Assembly: GCA_019694955.1 (NCBI GenBank)
Contig: JAIBAX010000007.1
Location: 44,677 to 108,676 of the forward strand
DNA from: Chitinophagales bacterium
GTDB lineage: Bacteria > Bacteroidota > Bacteroidia > Chitinophagales > JADIYW01
DNA: 64,000 bases
Direction of reading: 5' to 3'
Below the pieces are notes generated by a model that saw only the letters and a list, made by a program, of their open reading frames with translations, ran no database searches and had not been told where the DNA came from. Both the position numbers and the translations under genes were made by a program. This document shows, piece by piece, positions 1 to 9,302 of this stretch. How positions within the stretch are numbered: position 1 is the first letter of the stretch; the number at the start of each line of letters is the position of its first letter.

Positions 1-7
1 CTCGTTT

Positions 8-32
8 ATATGTCTGCAAAAAACAGACATAT
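8..32. repeat. Short hairpin with a nearby direct repeat
   Basis: Nine-base arms ATATGTCTG and CAGACATAT (8-16 and 24-32) flank an A-rich loop. The left arm plus loop, TATGTCTGCAAAA, recurs directly at 51-63. The stretch 1-157 shows no convincing gene. The hairpin lies beyond the 3' end of the minus-strand lipoprotein gene and could be a transcript end or a small intergenic repeat. There is no clear T-tract. Confidence 0.45.
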
Positions 33-157
33 CTCCAACCGTATGTCATATATGTCTGCAAAACATGCTTCCAATCTCAAAATTAACCATAAGCCATTAA
101 ATATCCAAATTAGCAAAATGGCTAAAGTATTGCATTTTCATTTGAACTTAGGACAAC

Positions 158-700
158 TCATTTATCTAAAAATGATTGTACCGAATGGTTTGTCGACGAA
201 AGATAGGCGTCTTTCCAAGGACCGGACTTCATCTTGAAATAAATGTCATTTTTACATGCCAAAATCACTAATTCTTCCCTTTCATCATGTATTATTTGCT
301 TAGTAATTTTTGTCGGTGACAATGTATCGCTCTCAACTTCTAACTCCAATAGAATGGTAAGGATGGTATCAAAGCTTAATGTTAATTGCTTATTGTCGGT
401 AACATATCTCCCTGTATAATAATATTTTGAAGCAAAATACCCACTATCTCCTGAGCAACATGTGTGAATAATTTTTATAAATGTTGTATCATCTAAAAAC
501 AATAATATCGGGAAAAAGTCTGTTTCAATGGGTGAACTGTTACAGGTAGTGGTATCGAAATCATCACTCAGTTGGTACGCCGTATTTGCCAATCTATATC
601 GTGGAAAAACTTCCTTACCGCTTTTTTCCCTATTTGAACAAGATGAACAAAGTAAGCCCAATGCAAAAAGAATAATAAAGAAATCCTTCCTTCCCATCAT
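158..700 (-). CDS. Hypothetical lipoprotein, last gene of the kynurenine operon
   Basis: A 180-residue protein with a classic lipoprotein signal: a positive N-terminus (MMGRK), a hydrophobic stretch to about residue 17 and the lipobox LCSSC, so it should be acylated and periplasmic or outer-membrane anchored. The rest is a mixed, probably beta-rich domain with Asp/Thr-rich segments and a pair of Cys near residue 80 (HTCCSG). I do not recognise the family. It starts 9 bases after the stop of the kynurenine monooxygenase gene on the same strand, so it is probably co-transcribed, but nothing in the sequence links it to tryptophan breakdown. Two ATG codons are adjacent at the start and either could be used. 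Confidence 0.7.
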   Translation of the reverse strand: MMGRKDFFIILFALGLLCSSCSNREKSGKEVFPRYRLANTAYQLSDDFDTTTCNSSPIETDFFPILLFLDDTTFIKIIHTCCSGDSGYFASKYYYTGRYVTDNKQLTLSFDTILTILLELEVESDTLSPTKITKQIIHDEREELVILACKNDIYFKMKSGPWKDAYLSSTNHSVQSFLDK

Positions 701-709
701 CTTTCACAT

Positions 710-2068
710 TTATTGACCAAGCTTCTCCCACTCCATTCGAATCTTTTCCATTGCTGCTGCCGGGTTAAAATCTTCTATCGTCGATATTTTGCCACATATC
801 TCCATCAACACCTTGTCTTGAGTGCGTCCTCTCTTCAAGGCTGTTGCGTATGGAAGCCTGTGGAATGTTACCATTGCGTATTTGGAGATAAACGCTCCCG
901 CATATTGCTCTTCCAAAATGGCTTCTGCCTGCTTCTTTAGGATGAAATCTTTCTGCGCCACTAAATCGCGCATTTCCACAAAATTTTCTACCGCCAAATC
1001 GGCGATTGCGTCTGTATTTTCTTTTCGGAGGTTACCAAAAGCTTCAAAAATCTGCGCCCAATCATCACCGAAATCATCCATTAGTTGGTCGAAATAATAG
1101 CAATCTTCAAAGCAGCAGTTCATCCCTTGTCCAAAAAATGGTACTATGGCATGTGCTGCATCACCCATTAATAACACCTTCCCTTTTACATGCCAAGGAA
1201 AACATTTTACAGTCAACAAGTTTCCGGTAGGGTTATTGAAAAAGTCCTCCACGAGGGTGGGCATATGTTGGCATGCATCCGGCATTACTTCCTGAAAGAA
1301 ACGGACGACATCCTGCTCTGTCTTTAGCTGACTCAAGTTGCGTTCCGACTGATGATGCGGCATAAATAATGTACAGGTAAAATCGCCTTCTGCATTGGGG
1401 AGGGCAATCATCATATAAGAACCTCGTGGCCATATGTGCAAGGCATTTTTTTCTATCCTAAACCCTCCATTCGAAGAAGCGGGAATGGTGAGTTCCTTAT
1501 AGCCGTAGTTTTCATACGTCTGAGAGAAATTAAAAAATCCTGATTTTAACATTTCCATACGGATGGCAGAGGCGGAACCATCTGTACCGATTACCGTATC
1601 TCCACTTGCCGTTAAGGTGTTTCCGGTGCTTTCATCTATAAAATATGCTGCTCCATTTTCCAAATTCATGCCTGTGCAACGATGGTTGAAAAAGAACTTT
1701 ACCGAAGGGAATTTTTCTGCTTCATCCATGAGGTTCACATTTAGCGTCCTTCGCGATATCGAGTTAATATATTCATTCGCTTGAATGCTATAAGGTTGGA
1801 AGGAAGTGTTGCCAGATATCGGATGAATGAGTCGACCTTTCATGGGAATGGCATCTTGCAGGATTTTTTCTGCTAGTCCCACCTGCTCTAGGGCGTGAAT
1901 TCCACGGGTGGAGAGTGCTAGATTAATAGATTTTCCGGCACTAATGGCAACTTTCCGCATATCCGGTCGGCGTTCGTAAATATCTACCTGAAAACCTCTT
2001 CGTGCAAGATATATCGCCAAAAGAGACCCTGTAAGTCCCGCTCCAACGATGATTATTTTTTGACTCAT
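710..2068 (-). CDS. kmo: Kynurenine 3-monooxygenase
   Basis: FAD- and NADPH-dependent hydroxylase converting L-kynurenine to 3-hydroxykynurenine. The 452-residue length is normal for the family. An N-terminal dinucleotide-binding motif (IIVGAGLTGS, residues 6-15) leads into an acidic ring ending in YER. The second FAD motif GDAAHAIVP (302-310) is followed by FFGQGMNCCFED, which is typical of KMO rather than generic aromatic hydroxylases. The C-terminal ~90 residues contain hydrophobic helices, as in other KMOs. Its start overlaps the kynureninase stop by one base (TAATG arrangement), indicating translational coupling. In the operon it supplies 3-hydroxykynurenine to KynU. Confidence 0.95.
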   Translation of the reverse strand: MSQKIIIVGAGLTGSLLAIYLARRGFQVDIYERRPDMRKVAISAGKSINLALSTRGIHALEQVGLAEKILQDAIPMKGRLIHPISGNTSFQPYSIQANEYINSISRRTLNVNLMDEAEKFPSVKFFFNHRCTGMNLENGAAYFIDESTGNTLTASGDTVIGTDGSASAIRMEMLKSGFFNFSQTYENYGYKELTIPASSNGGFRIEKNALHIWPRGSYMMIALPNAEGDFTCTLFMPHHQSERNLSQLKTEQDVVRFFQEVMPDACQHMPTLVEDFFNNPTGNLLTVKCFPWHVKGKVLLMGDAAHAIVPFFGQGMNCCFEDCYYFDQLMDDFGDDWAQIFEAFGNLRKENTDAIADLAVENFVEMRDLVAQKDFILKKQAEAILEEQYAGAFISKYAMVTFHRLPYATALKRGRTQDKVLMEICGKISTIEDFNPAAAMEKIRMEWEKLGQ

Positions 2069-3327
2069 TACAGCACAGATTTTAGTCGTTGAACAAAGGT
2101 GTAAACATCCACAAAGGAATTATATAACGGAACGGGTGCCAACCGGATAACATCTGGTTCCCGCCAGTCGCAGATAACGCCCGTTTGGATAAGTTGGTTG
2201 AAAAGGGCTTTATTGCTATTCTTAATTCTTATCGAAAGTTGTGCGCCACGTTCGTCTTTAGGCGTGATGATTTGTATGCGGTCATTTTTCATCTCCAACA
2301 GTAAAAATTCAAGGTACCCTGTCAGCAATTTGCTCTTTTGTACCAGTTGTTGCATCCCGGCTTCCTCAAAAATATCTAATGATGCGCGTAAGCTTGCCAA
2401 CGGCAAAATGGGTGGGTTGCTCAGTTGCCACCCTTCCGCTCCGGAAATGGGATAAAACTCCGATCCCATTAGAAATCTGGTCTTTTTATCATGTCCCCAC
2501 CATCCGGCAAACCTCGGCAACGAAGTATCATCGGCGTATTTTTCATGCACAAAACATCCGGAAATTCCTCCCGGACCGCTGTTCAGGTATTTATAACTAC
2601 ACCAAACGGCAAAGTCCACTTGCCAGTCATGCAACTGCAACTCAATATTGCCTGCCGCATGTGCGAGATCAAAACCTGCCAGACAATTATTTTTGTGTGC
2701 TGCCATTGTAATGCGTTCAATATCAAAAGCTTGTCCTGTATAATAATTTACGCCACCCAAAAGAACCAATGCGATGGCATGTCCTTCTTCTTCCAATAAT
2801 TGTTCGATATCTTCTTTTCGCAACATATCTTCTCCTTGGCGTGGAGAAACTTCTATCAATGCCTCTTCCGGATTGAATCCGTGAAAGGCTATTTGTGATT
2901 TGACGGCATATTGGTCAGAAGGGAAGGCATTTTTTTCTATGACGATTTTGTATTTTTCATTTGTAGGTCGATAGAAGGAAACCATCATGAGGTGCAGGTT
3001 AACAGTCAGAGAATTCATTACTACTGTTTCCAGCGGTTTTGCCCCTACAATATTTGCCATTTTTTCGGTTAGGAATTCATGGTAGGGCATCCAGGGATTT
3101 TTCGCCTGAAAATGTCCTTCTACGCCCAGATGTTCCCAATCTGATAATTCTTGTTCGATATATGCCCGAACGGTTTTAGGTTGTAATCCTAAAGAATTAC
3201 CACAAAAATATAAGAGTGTGTTGCCGGAAGGGTCTTTAGGAAAATGAAATCTTTCTCTAAAATGGGCAAGTGGGTCTTTTTTATCCATGCTTACCGCAAA
3301 ATCATGACTATTACTGAACGCTACCAT
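2068..3327 (-). CDS. kynU: Kynureninase
   Basis: PLP-dependent hydrolase cleaving 3-hydroxykynurenine to 3-hydroxyanthranilate and alanine. The 419-residue protein shows the family signatures FCGNSLGLQPK near residue 41, FDLAHAAGN at 219-227 and the PLP lysine in WCSYKYLNSGPGG (K246). The start at 3327 gives a short N-terminal extension; a second ATG at residue 14 (MDKKDP) is also plausible because kynureninases often begin near there. It lies 13 bases downstream of the ACMS decarboxylase gene and overlaps kmo by one base. Its presence with kmo and the dioxygenases defines the 3-hydroxyanthranilate branch rather than the anthranilate branch. Confidence 0.95.
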   Translation of the reverse strand: MVAFSNSHDFAVSMDKKDPLAHFRERFHFPKDPSGNTLLYFCGNSLGLQPKTVRAYIEQELSDWEHLGVEGHFQAKNPWMPYHEFLTEKMANIVGAKPLETVVMNSLTVNLHLMMVSFYRPTNEKYKIVIEKNAFPSDQYAVKSQIAFHGFNPEEALIEVSPRQGEDMLRKEDIEQLLEEEGHAIALVLLGGVNYYTGQAFDIERITMAAHKNNCLAGFDLAHAAGNIELQLHDWQVDFAVWCSYKYLNSGPGGISGCFVHEKYADDTSLPRFAGWWGHDKKTRFLMGSEFYPISGAEGWQLSNPPILPLASLRASLDIFEEAGMQQLVQKSKLLTGYLEFLLLEMKNDRIQIITPKDERGAQLSIRIKNSNKALFNQLIQTGVICDWREPDVIRLAPVPLYNSFVDVYTFVQRLKSVL

Positions 3328-3340
3328 TCATCCAACGTTT

Positions 3341-4357
3341 TTATATGTAAAATGATTTTTCCAAATTCAACCAGTCGAGAGCTGTTCCGGAGAGAAGCCT
3401 TTCTGTTGTTTTCAGGTCTGTTTGTAGAGATTCTATTAATGCTCCGGGTTGCAGTTCCCCTAAGGGAAACGGATAGTCTGTCCCCAATGCAATTCTTTCC
3501 GCTCCGACCAATTCCAATAAAAATTTAAGCATTAAAGGTTCGTGTACCAAAGAGTCATAATAGATTCTCTTGAGGTATTCTTTGGGTGCAACTGGGTTAT
3601 CGATGGCACACAAGTCTGGGCGTGCATGAAAGCCATGATCTATTCTGCCAATAGTAGATGGGAAAGAACCTCCACCGTGTGCGCATGCAATCCTCAGGTG
3701 TGGTAGTTTTTCTAAAACCCCGGAAAAAATTAAGGAGCAAATAGCACGAGACATTTCCGCAGGCATGCCTACCAACCACGGCAACCAGTATTTTTGTAGG
3801 TGTTGCTCGCCCATCATTTCCCAAGGATGAATAAATACAGCCATCCCTAATTTCTCGCAGGCAGCGAAAAAATCAAAAAATTTGGGTTCGCCAAGGTTCT
3901 CTTGATTCACATTGGAGCCTATTTGCACTCCTTTCAGACCGATAGCCTTACACCTTTCCAATTCTCGGATGGCAAATTCCGGAGATTGCATGGGGACAGT
4001 TCCTAAACCAATGAATCTTTTCGGATATTTTAAGACGATTTCGGCAATATGGTCATTGAGGAATCTGGCAATTTCTAAGCCGTCAAGGGGTTTTGCCCAA
4101 TAGCTGAACATTACGGGCACGGTAGACAACACTTGTACATGAACATGATGGTGGTTGCAATCCTGTAAACGTGCTTCCGGCAACCAACAGTTCTCTTCTA
4201 TCTCTCTGAAAAATTTGCCATCATCGCGAAGCATTCTGGCGCAACAAGGTTGATGGTGTTCTAATTGAATAAATCCGCCATAACCGAATTTGTCCTTCCA
4301 CTTGGGGATATTTTTTGGAAGAATATGGGTATGAATATCTATTTTCAGGAATTCCAT
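3341..4357 (-). CDS. 2-amino-3-carboxymuconate-6-semialdehyde decarboxylase (ACMSD)
   Basis: Amidohydrolase-superfamily zinc decarboxylase that converts ACMS to 2-aminomuconate semialdehyde, diverting carbon away from quinolinate and NAD synthesis. In the 338-residue sequence the metal ligands are visible at the positions expected for ACMSD: H9 and H11 in DIHTH, H177 in FIHPWE, H227 in CAHGGG and D294 in GTDYPFP. Length matches characterised enzymes. It lies 5 bases after the 3-hydroxyanthranilate dioxygenase gene, whose product it consumes. In Pseudomonas the equivalent gene is nbaD. The assignment is strong because motif positions and operon context agree. Confidence 0.93.
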   Translation of the reverse strand: MEFLKIDIHTHILPKNIPKWKDKFGYGGFIQLEHHQPCCARMLRDDGKFFREIEENCWLPEARLQDCNHHHVHVQVLSTVPVMFSYWAKPLDGLEIARFLNDHIAEIVLKYPKRFIGLGTVPMQSPEFAIRELERCKAIGLKGVQIGSNVNQENLGEPKFFDFFAACEKLGMAVFIHPWEMMGEQHLQKYWLPWLVGMPAEMSRAICSLIFSGVLEKLPHLRIACAHGGGSFPSTIGRIDHGFHARPDLCAIDNPVAPKEYLKRIYYDSLVHEPLMLKFLLELVGAERIALGTDYPFPLGELQPGALIESLQTDLKTTERLLSGTALDWLNLEKSFYI

Positions 4358-4362
4358 TCTAC

Positions 4363-4878
4363 TTATTTAGGAGGTTCCATTAAATGTCCGCACTGCTTGC
4401 ATGTTCTTAAATCCTCACTTCCATAAAATGTTTTGAAGACGGTCTGAAACTGGGTCATAATATTGGTCAGTGGGAAATAGGCCTCATACAGTTTGTGGTT
4501 ACATTGCTCGCAAAACCATAGCAGTCCGTCTTGTTGCCCATGCTTTCGCTTATATTCAACGACTAATCCGATGGTGTTGGCACCTCTAACGGGATTATGT
4601 GGAACCTTTGGTGGCAACAGGAATATTTCTCCTTCCCGAATGGGTACTTCTACCATCTTACCCTCGTCTTGAACTTTGACAAGGATATCTCCTTCTATTT
4701 GGTAAAAGAATTCCTCCGTTTCATTATAGTGATAGTCTTTTCTTGAATTTGGTCCGCCCACTACCATAATAATAAAATCGGTATCTTCCCATACGACTTT
4801 ATTGCCAACAGGTGGCTTCAGCAGATGCCTGTTTTCATCAATCCATTGTTTGAAGTTGATTGTTTTTCTAATGGCCAT
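4363..4878 (-). CDS. nbaC: 3-hydroxyanthranilate 3,4-dioxygenase
   Basis: Cupin-fold Fe(II) dioxygenase opening 3-hydroxyanthranilate to ACMS. The 171-residue protein keeps the iron ligands H50, E56 and H94 and the substrate-binding R46, each within one residue of the numbering I recall for the Cupriavidus enzyme. A C-terminal rubredoxin-like metal site is formed by two CxxC pairs (C123/C126 and C160/C163), the bacterial and fungal type of enzyme. It is transcribed immediately before the decarboxylase. The start MAIRKT is the only sensible ATG. Confidence 0.95.
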   Translation of the reverse strand: MAIRKTINFKQWIDENRHLLKPPVGNKVVWEDTDFIIMVVGGPNSRKDYHYNETEEFFYQIEGDILVKVQDEGKMVEVPIREGEIFLLPPKVPHNPVRGANTIGLVVEYKRKHGQQDGLLWFCEQCNHKLYEAYFPLTNIMTQFQTVFKTFYGSEDLRTCKQCGHLMEPPK

Positions 4879-4896
4879 ATTCTTTTATTATTTCGG

Positions 4897-5316
4897 TTAA
4901 TCAATAGTAGCGATGACTTTAAGTTCTATTGCAATGGGTGTAGGCAGGCTGAGGATTTCAACGGTTGTTCTACAGGGTTGATTTTCTTTAAAATATGCTG
5001 CATAGATGCTGTTATATGTTTTAAAGTCATCCTTCATATTAGTAAGAAAAACTGTTACGTCAACTATTTTACTCCAATCTGAGCCGCTGTCTTCAAGGAT
5101 ATGGCGGATGTTTTGGAAAACGGCATGGCATTGTTTCTCTATGTCATAAGAAAGGATATTGCCATTTTCGTCCAGTTCTACGCCCGGGATTTTTTTAGTG
5201 CCTTTTTCTCTGGGACCCACGCCGGAGAGGAACAAGAGATTGCCGACTCTTCTGGCGTGTGGATAGGCGCCAACGGGTTCTGGTGCTTGCGACGAATGAA
5301 TGATATTCTTATCCAT
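4897..5316 (-). CDS. RidA/YjgF-family protein, probable 2-aminomuconate deaminase
   Basis: A 139-residue RidA-family protein. Family features include the start HSSQAPEPVGAYPHARRVG, an FLSGVGPRE strand, the INDFAT-like region DVTVFLTNMKDDF, and the C-terminal CRTTVEILSLPTP in which the Arg binds substrate carboxylate. Family members in meta-cleavage operons (nbaF/amnD) hydrolyse 2-aminomuconate to 4-oxalocrotonate and ammonia. That is the inferred role here because the gene sits between the dehydrogenase making 2-aminomuconate and the upstream ring-cleavage gene. A generic enamine/imine deaminase role cannot be excluded from sequence alone. Its start overlaps the 3' end of the dehydrogenase gene by 8 bases. 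Confidence 0.85.
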   Translation of the reverse strand: MDKNIIHSSQAPEPVGAYPHARRVGNLLFLSGVGPREKGTKKIPGVELDENGNILSYDIEKQCHAVFQNIRHILEDSGSDWSKIVDVTVFLTNMKDDFKTYNSIYAAYFKENQPCRTTVEILSLPTPIAIELKVIATID

Positions 5317-6760
5317 ATTTTATGCATACATTTTTAGGTTCTGTAAAAAATCGCAGTGCTTCCCAGCCGCCTTCGCGACCTACACCGGATTGCTTCATAC
5401 CACCAAATGGTGTTCTCAAGTCCCGCACCATCCAACAATTGACCCAGACGATACCCGTTTGGATGCAATCGCTCATTTGATGCGCCCGGCTCAGGTTATT
5501 TGTCCAGAGGCTACAAGCTAATCCGTAAGGTGTGCTATTTGCCCATTGCACCACTTCTTCTTCTGTATCAAAAGGAGCTATGGTTACAACCGGACCAAAT
5601 ATTTCTTCCTGATTGGTACGGCAATGGTATGGGAGGCCTTCAATAACCGTAGGTGCTAAAAACCAACCTGATATACAACGACCATCGAGTTGTATTCGAT
5701 TGCCGCCTGTCAGTACCTTGCCGCCTTCTTCCTTGGCCAAATTTATATAGGAAATCACCTTATTCAGGTGTTGCTCCGATACCAAAGCGCCGACTTGGCT
5801 GGTTTCTTCCAAAGGGTCTCCAACTTTCAGTTGTGCTACTTTTTGGATGAAGTCATGCTTAAATTTTTCGTACAAGGGTCGCTCTATAAAGATACGTGAA
5901 CCACATAAACAAATCTGCCCTTGATTAGAAAATGCAGATTTTACTACTGTATTCAACATATTTTCATAATCACAATCATCAAAGATGATGGTAGCATTTT
6001 TTCCACCTAACTCCAGAGAAAGTTTTTTAAACATAGGTGCCGCAACTTTGGCGATGTGTGCTCCGGTAGCAGTGCCTCCTGTAAAAGAGATCGCAGCTAT
6101 TTTTGGGTGCTGAACGATGGCATTACCTACTTTGGCACCCAATCCATGTACAATATTGAGCACTCCGGGTGGCAGACCCGCCTGCATGCATATTTCTGAC
6201 AGCAAAAAAGCCGTCATGGGTGTTATCTCACTGGGTTTTGCTACCACACAGTTTCCTGCCGCTAATGCAGGTGCTATTTTCCATGTAAACAAATATAATG
6301 GTAGATTCCACGGTGAGATGCATCCCACTACGCCGATGGGTTTACGAAGTGTATAATTGATTATGCCTTCTTCCATTGCATGAGATTCGCTGGCAAAATG
6401 GAGGATAGCCGTTGCAAAAAAACGGAAATTTGTGGCTGCTCTTGGAATATCTACTGTTTTTGAAAGCGATAGCGGTTTTCCGTTGTCCTTTGTTTCTGCT
6501 AAGGCCAGTTTCTCTAATTGTTGTTCAATGCCATTAGCAATATTGAGTAAGATATTTGAGCGCTCCTCCTTGGTGGTGGATGACCATAAAGGAAAAGCCT
6601 TTTCAGCAGCTTGATAAGCCTTTTCCACATCCTCTTCTTCAGCATCCGGCAATAAGCAATATGTATGACCTGTTGCAGGTTCAGAAACATCCAAGTACTT
6701 ACCGGAAATAGGTGTTGCAAAATCGCCGTTGATATAATTATGTATTACTTGTTGGCGCAT
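5309..6760 (-). CDS. 2-aminomuconate 6-semialdehyde dehydrogenase (aldehyde dehydrogenase family)
   Basis: NAD-dependent aldehyde dehydrogenase of 483 residues. Visible catalytic elements are SPWNLPL (N152 for the oxyanion hole), FTGGTATG of the Rossmann region, the general base E250 in LELGGKN and the nucleophile C284 in NQGQICLCGSR. The CLCGSR context resembles human ALDH8A1 and bacterial AmnC/NbaE more than generic ALDHs. It oxidises the unstable product of ACMSD to 2-aminomuconate. It overlaps the deaminase gene and follows the SDR gene by 3 bases, consistent with one polycistron. Confidence 0.92.
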   Translation of the reverse strand: MRQQVIHNYINGDFATPISGKYLDVSEPATGHTYCLLPDAEEEDVEKAYQAAEKAFPLWSSTTKEERSNILLNIANGIEQQLEKLALAETKDNGKPLSLSKTVDIPRAATNFRFFATAILHFASESHAMEEGIINYTLRKPIGVVGCISPWNLPLYLFTWKIAPALAAGNCVVAKPSEITPMTAFLLSEICMQAGLPPGVLNIVHGLGAKVGNAIVQHPKIAAISFTGGTATGAHIAKVAAPMFKKLSLELGGKNATIIFDDCDYENMLNTVVKSAFSNQGQICLCGSRIFIERPLYEKFKHDFIQKVAQLKVGDPLEETSQVGALVSEQHLNKVISYINLAKEEGGKVLTGGNRIQLDGRCISGWFLAPTVIEGLPYHCRTNQEEIFGPVVTIAPFDTEEEVVQWANSTPYGLACSLWTNNLSRAHQMSDCIQTGIVWVNCWMVRDLRTPFGGMKQSGVGREGGWEALRFFTEPKNVCIKYG

Positions 6761-6763
6761 GAT

Positions 6764-7552
6764 TTATAGGCTTAAGGTTCTACCGCCGTCCACCGGGACA
6801 TTGATACCATTGATATAGGCTGCTGCGGGAGTGGCAAGAAAGGCTACTGCGCTAGCAATTTCAGATGGGTCGGCAAAGCGTGCTGCCGGAATTTCCGCTA
6901 ACATTTCTGCTTGCACTTCAGCCGTTGTTTTTCCTGTTTTTGTAGATTTATTTTCAAAAATTGCCTGTAAGCGAGCTGTGTTTGTTGCTCCGGGAAGTAC
7001 GTTGTTGACCGTAATTCCATGAGGTGCTACTTCTGTTGCGAGCGTCTTTGCCCAATTTGCTACCGCACCACGGATGGTATTTGAAACGCCCAATCCGGGC
7101 AAGGGTTGTTTTACGGAAGTGGAAATAATATTAATGATTCTTCCATAACACGCCTTTTTCATCCCCGGGACAACGGCTTGTGTCAAGATATGATTACAAA
7201 TTAAATGGTTAGAAAATGCTTGCGTGAAGGCTTCCAAATTAGCCGTTAGAATAGGTCCAGCGGGAGGCCCTCCGGTATTATTGATTAAAATATGAATGGT
7301 GGGTTGGGTTGAGAGAAAGACTTCAATGCACTTTTTCAGGGATTCAGGTTCTGTAAAGTCTGCAACTATATACGAGTGGACTTGCCCTTGCTTATTTTCC
7401 AATGTTGCTAAAACTTCTTGTAGTTTTGCTTCATTCCTGGCTAGTAGGATAATGTTCGCTCCTAAAATGGCCAGTTCTTCTGCGATTGCTCTGCCAATTC
7501 CTTGTGTGCTGCCGCAAACCAACGCATATTTTCCCTGTATGTTTATGTTCAT
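6764..7552 (-). CDS. SDR-family oxidoreductase with a divergent active site
   Basis: A 262-residue short-chain dehydrogenase/reductase fold: cofactor motif GSTQGIG at 14-20, NNTGG at 91-95, the catalytic-strand serine in NIISTS (about residue 144) and the C-terminal INGINVPVDGG. The usual YxxxK is absent: the aligned segment reads GLGVSNTIRGAV (154-165), with no Tyr and Arg161 in place of Lys. This SN-x2-R arrangement occurs in a divergent SDR subgroup. Its role in this operon is unknown. It could act on a downstream pathway intermediate or have lost classical reductase chemistry. It sits directly upstream of the dehydrogenase gene. Confidence 0.85.
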   Translation of the reverse strand: MNINIQGKYALVCGSTQGIGRAIAEELAILGANIILLARNEAKLQEVLATLENKQGQVHSYIVADFTEPESLKKCIEVFLSTQPTIHILINNTGGPPAGPILTANLEAFTQAFSNHLICNHILTQAVVPGMKKACYGRIINIISTSVKQPLPGLGVSNTIRGAVANWAKTLATEVAPHGITVNNVLPGATNTARLQAIFENKSTKTGKTTAEVQAEMLAEIPAARFADPSEIASAVAFLATPAAAYINGINVPVDGGRTLSL

Positions 7553-7595
7553 TTTTTAATTGTGCTTTTTATTCCAGTAATAAGATAGATGCATA

Positions 7596-8333
7596 CTAAA
7601 ATATTTTATATAAAATAGGTCTAGAAGGAGCGGCATCGTTTTCGAAGGCGGCCACTTGCAGATCCAAAAGATATGAACCATCATGAATACTATCGTCGAC
7701 ATAAATTAGTTCGGTTATGGTTTTCAGGACATTTGGCTGATTGGGATAATTCCAAAATGCATGGTGTGATTTTAGTGCGCCTCCATCCACTTCTTTATCA
7801 ACGCTGGGGGTATCGATGAGTAAATGGCTGACGCCAAGTTCTGACAGGTAATATATAGCTGCATCTTCCAAGAATGGTGGGTTTGTTTGCGAATAATTTT
7901 TGGTCATTTTATGCTTATCATTCGCCAAGGTGCGGATGACAATGGCTTCTGTAGGAACATCTACGAGTCGTTTAATTTGCTCTGATGTGATGATTTTATC
8001 ATGACCAATATTTTGTGGCATGACTGTTATAAGTTTGGCCATGAACATAAACTGCTTCATGCTATCGTTAACAGAATAAAATTCTTTGCTTATATGACCC
8101 ACACATTCGGTATGTGTGCCATGACCATGGGGATTAAAGAAGATATTTTTAAAATCTACGGATCCCCCTTGCCTAACCTCTCCTATCCAATCGCCCATGC
8201 TCACAGGTTCAAATGTAGGTTCATTGACATACCAAGCTTTTACACCACCCGGCTTTACCGGCAAGGAGATATCTAGTGGTTTGGAAAAATCCACTTGAAA
8301 GACCTGATTATTGTATTGAATGGTGGCAGTCAT
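7596..8333 (-). CDS. kynB: Cyclase-family protein, probable kynurenine formamidase
   Basis: A 245-residue metal hydrolase of the cyclase (KynB-like) family. The key motif HGHGTHTE with a further His at residue 80 (H69-H80) matches the HxGTHxD/E metal-binding pattern. SVDKEVDGGALKSHHAFW corresponds to the second conserved region of such enzymes. It would hydrolyse N-formylkynurenine, the product of the dioxygenase encoded 12 bases upstream. It is somewhat longer than KynB of Pseudomonas or Bacillus (about 210 residues), so substrate specificity is inferred mainly from position. Confidence 0.82.
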   Translation of the reverse strand: MTATIQYNNQVFQVDFSKPLDISLPVKPGGVKAWYVNEPTFEPVSMGDWIGEVRQGGSVDFKNIFFNPHGHGTHTECVGHISKEFYSVNDSMKQFMFMAKLITVMPQNIGHDKIITSEQIKRLVDVPTEAIVIRTLANDKHKMTKNYSQTNPPFLEDAAIYYLSELGVSHLLIDTPSVDKEVDGGALKSHHAFWNYPNQPNVLKTITELIYVDDSIHDGSYLLDLQVAAFENDAAPSRPILYKIF

Positions 8334-8345
8334 CGGTGCATGGAG

Positions 8346-9266
8346 TTAGTATGTATCAATATTCGTGATGCCCCAACCTTTTAATTCTGCTTCTGACCAT
8401 AACGCTGGAAAGAATATCCGCCTTTGATATCTGGGATGCATATATTTTTGCCAATTACTGCCTCCGGTTGCTTCGCTGTCACCGAGATATTTTTTGGCTG
8501 CATTTAAGTGCGACATTACCCATCTAATGTTTACCGTATGGTCATAATGCCTCATTGCTTGTCTTAATTCTTCATTCTGTTGATCTTCTTCCGGCAAAGA
8601 CTTAAACTTTGTCCAAAGGTTTAAGGTGTTATAAGTTTCCATGAAAGTTATAAATTCCTTCTTGTACTTCTTTTCAAAATTTATTAGCAAAGTTGTTTTT
8701 CCTCCGGTTGTATAATCTTTTCCGGCTGCTTGCCAATATAAATGTTCAAAAGCATGTTCAAAAGGCGTATTTCTATCGATGGTTGCTCTGAAACGGTCAT
8801 CGATTAAGTTAATGAGTTCGGTGGAAGCAAATTCTATCTTACGGTACTGCGCACTTTGAAAACCGCTTGCCGGAGTAAGGGTATTTCTGAACTTCATATA
8901 CTGTTCGATTTCCATCCCATCTTTCATTATATTAAAAGATGTCGAAAGAATATCAAAGTATCTACTAATTCTTCCAAGATGCAAGGAGAACTTTTGTACG
9001 GTGATGGGTGATGTTTCTGCTACTTGCTTGATTTCCCAAAGAATCATCTTAAAAAGCAATTCATTTACTTGATGATACATAATAAAAACCATTTCATCAG
9101 GAAGTTGGGTTCTTTGAATCTGAATACCCAACAAGGCATCAATGTTTATATAATCCCAATAAGTAATCGGTTCTGCATACAAGAGTCCTGCTAAGTGTGT
9201 ATCCGAATCCTGACCAATTGCCTGATATTTCTTATCAATGTCTGCTAAAAGTTCATTCTTCTTCAT
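8346..9266 (-). CDS. kynA: Tryptophan 2,3-dioxygenase
   Basis: Heme dioxygenase that opens the indole ring of tryptophan, the first pathway step. The protein is 306 residues from the ATG at 9266 (MKKNELLADI). The open frame extends upstream to a TTG at 9305, but that start would lie on the probable promoter. Family signatures include YHQVNELLFKMILWEI, the active-site region ASGFQSAQYRKIE and a C-terminal YLGDSEATGGSNWQKY segment typical of TDO. As first gene of the operon it probably sets flux for the eight enzyme genes behind it. Confidence 0.94.
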   Translation of the reverse strand: MKKNELLADIDKKYQAIGQDSDTHLAGLLYAEPITYWDYINIDALLGIQIQRTQLPDEMVFIMYHQVNELLFKMILWEIKQVAETSPITVQKFSLHLGRISRYFDILSTSFNIMKDGMEIEQYMKFRNTLTPASGFQSAQYRKIEFASTELINLIDDRFRATIDRNTPFEHAFEHLYWQAAGKDYTTGGKTTLLINFEKKYKKEFITFMETYNTLNLWTKFKSLPEEDQQNEELRQAMRHYDHTVNIRWVMSHLNAAKKYLGDSEATGGSNWQKYMHPRYQRRIFFPALWSEAELKGWGITNIDTY

Positions 9267-9302
9267 AATTTCTATAGTATAAGTATGGTCAGATTGGTGG
9301 CT

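Noticed and set aside
10..237. 75-codon plus-strand open frame at the left edge
   Set aside because: It is formed by the hairpin repeat at 8-63 and overlaps the lipoprotein gene on the other strand; it has no recognisable domain.
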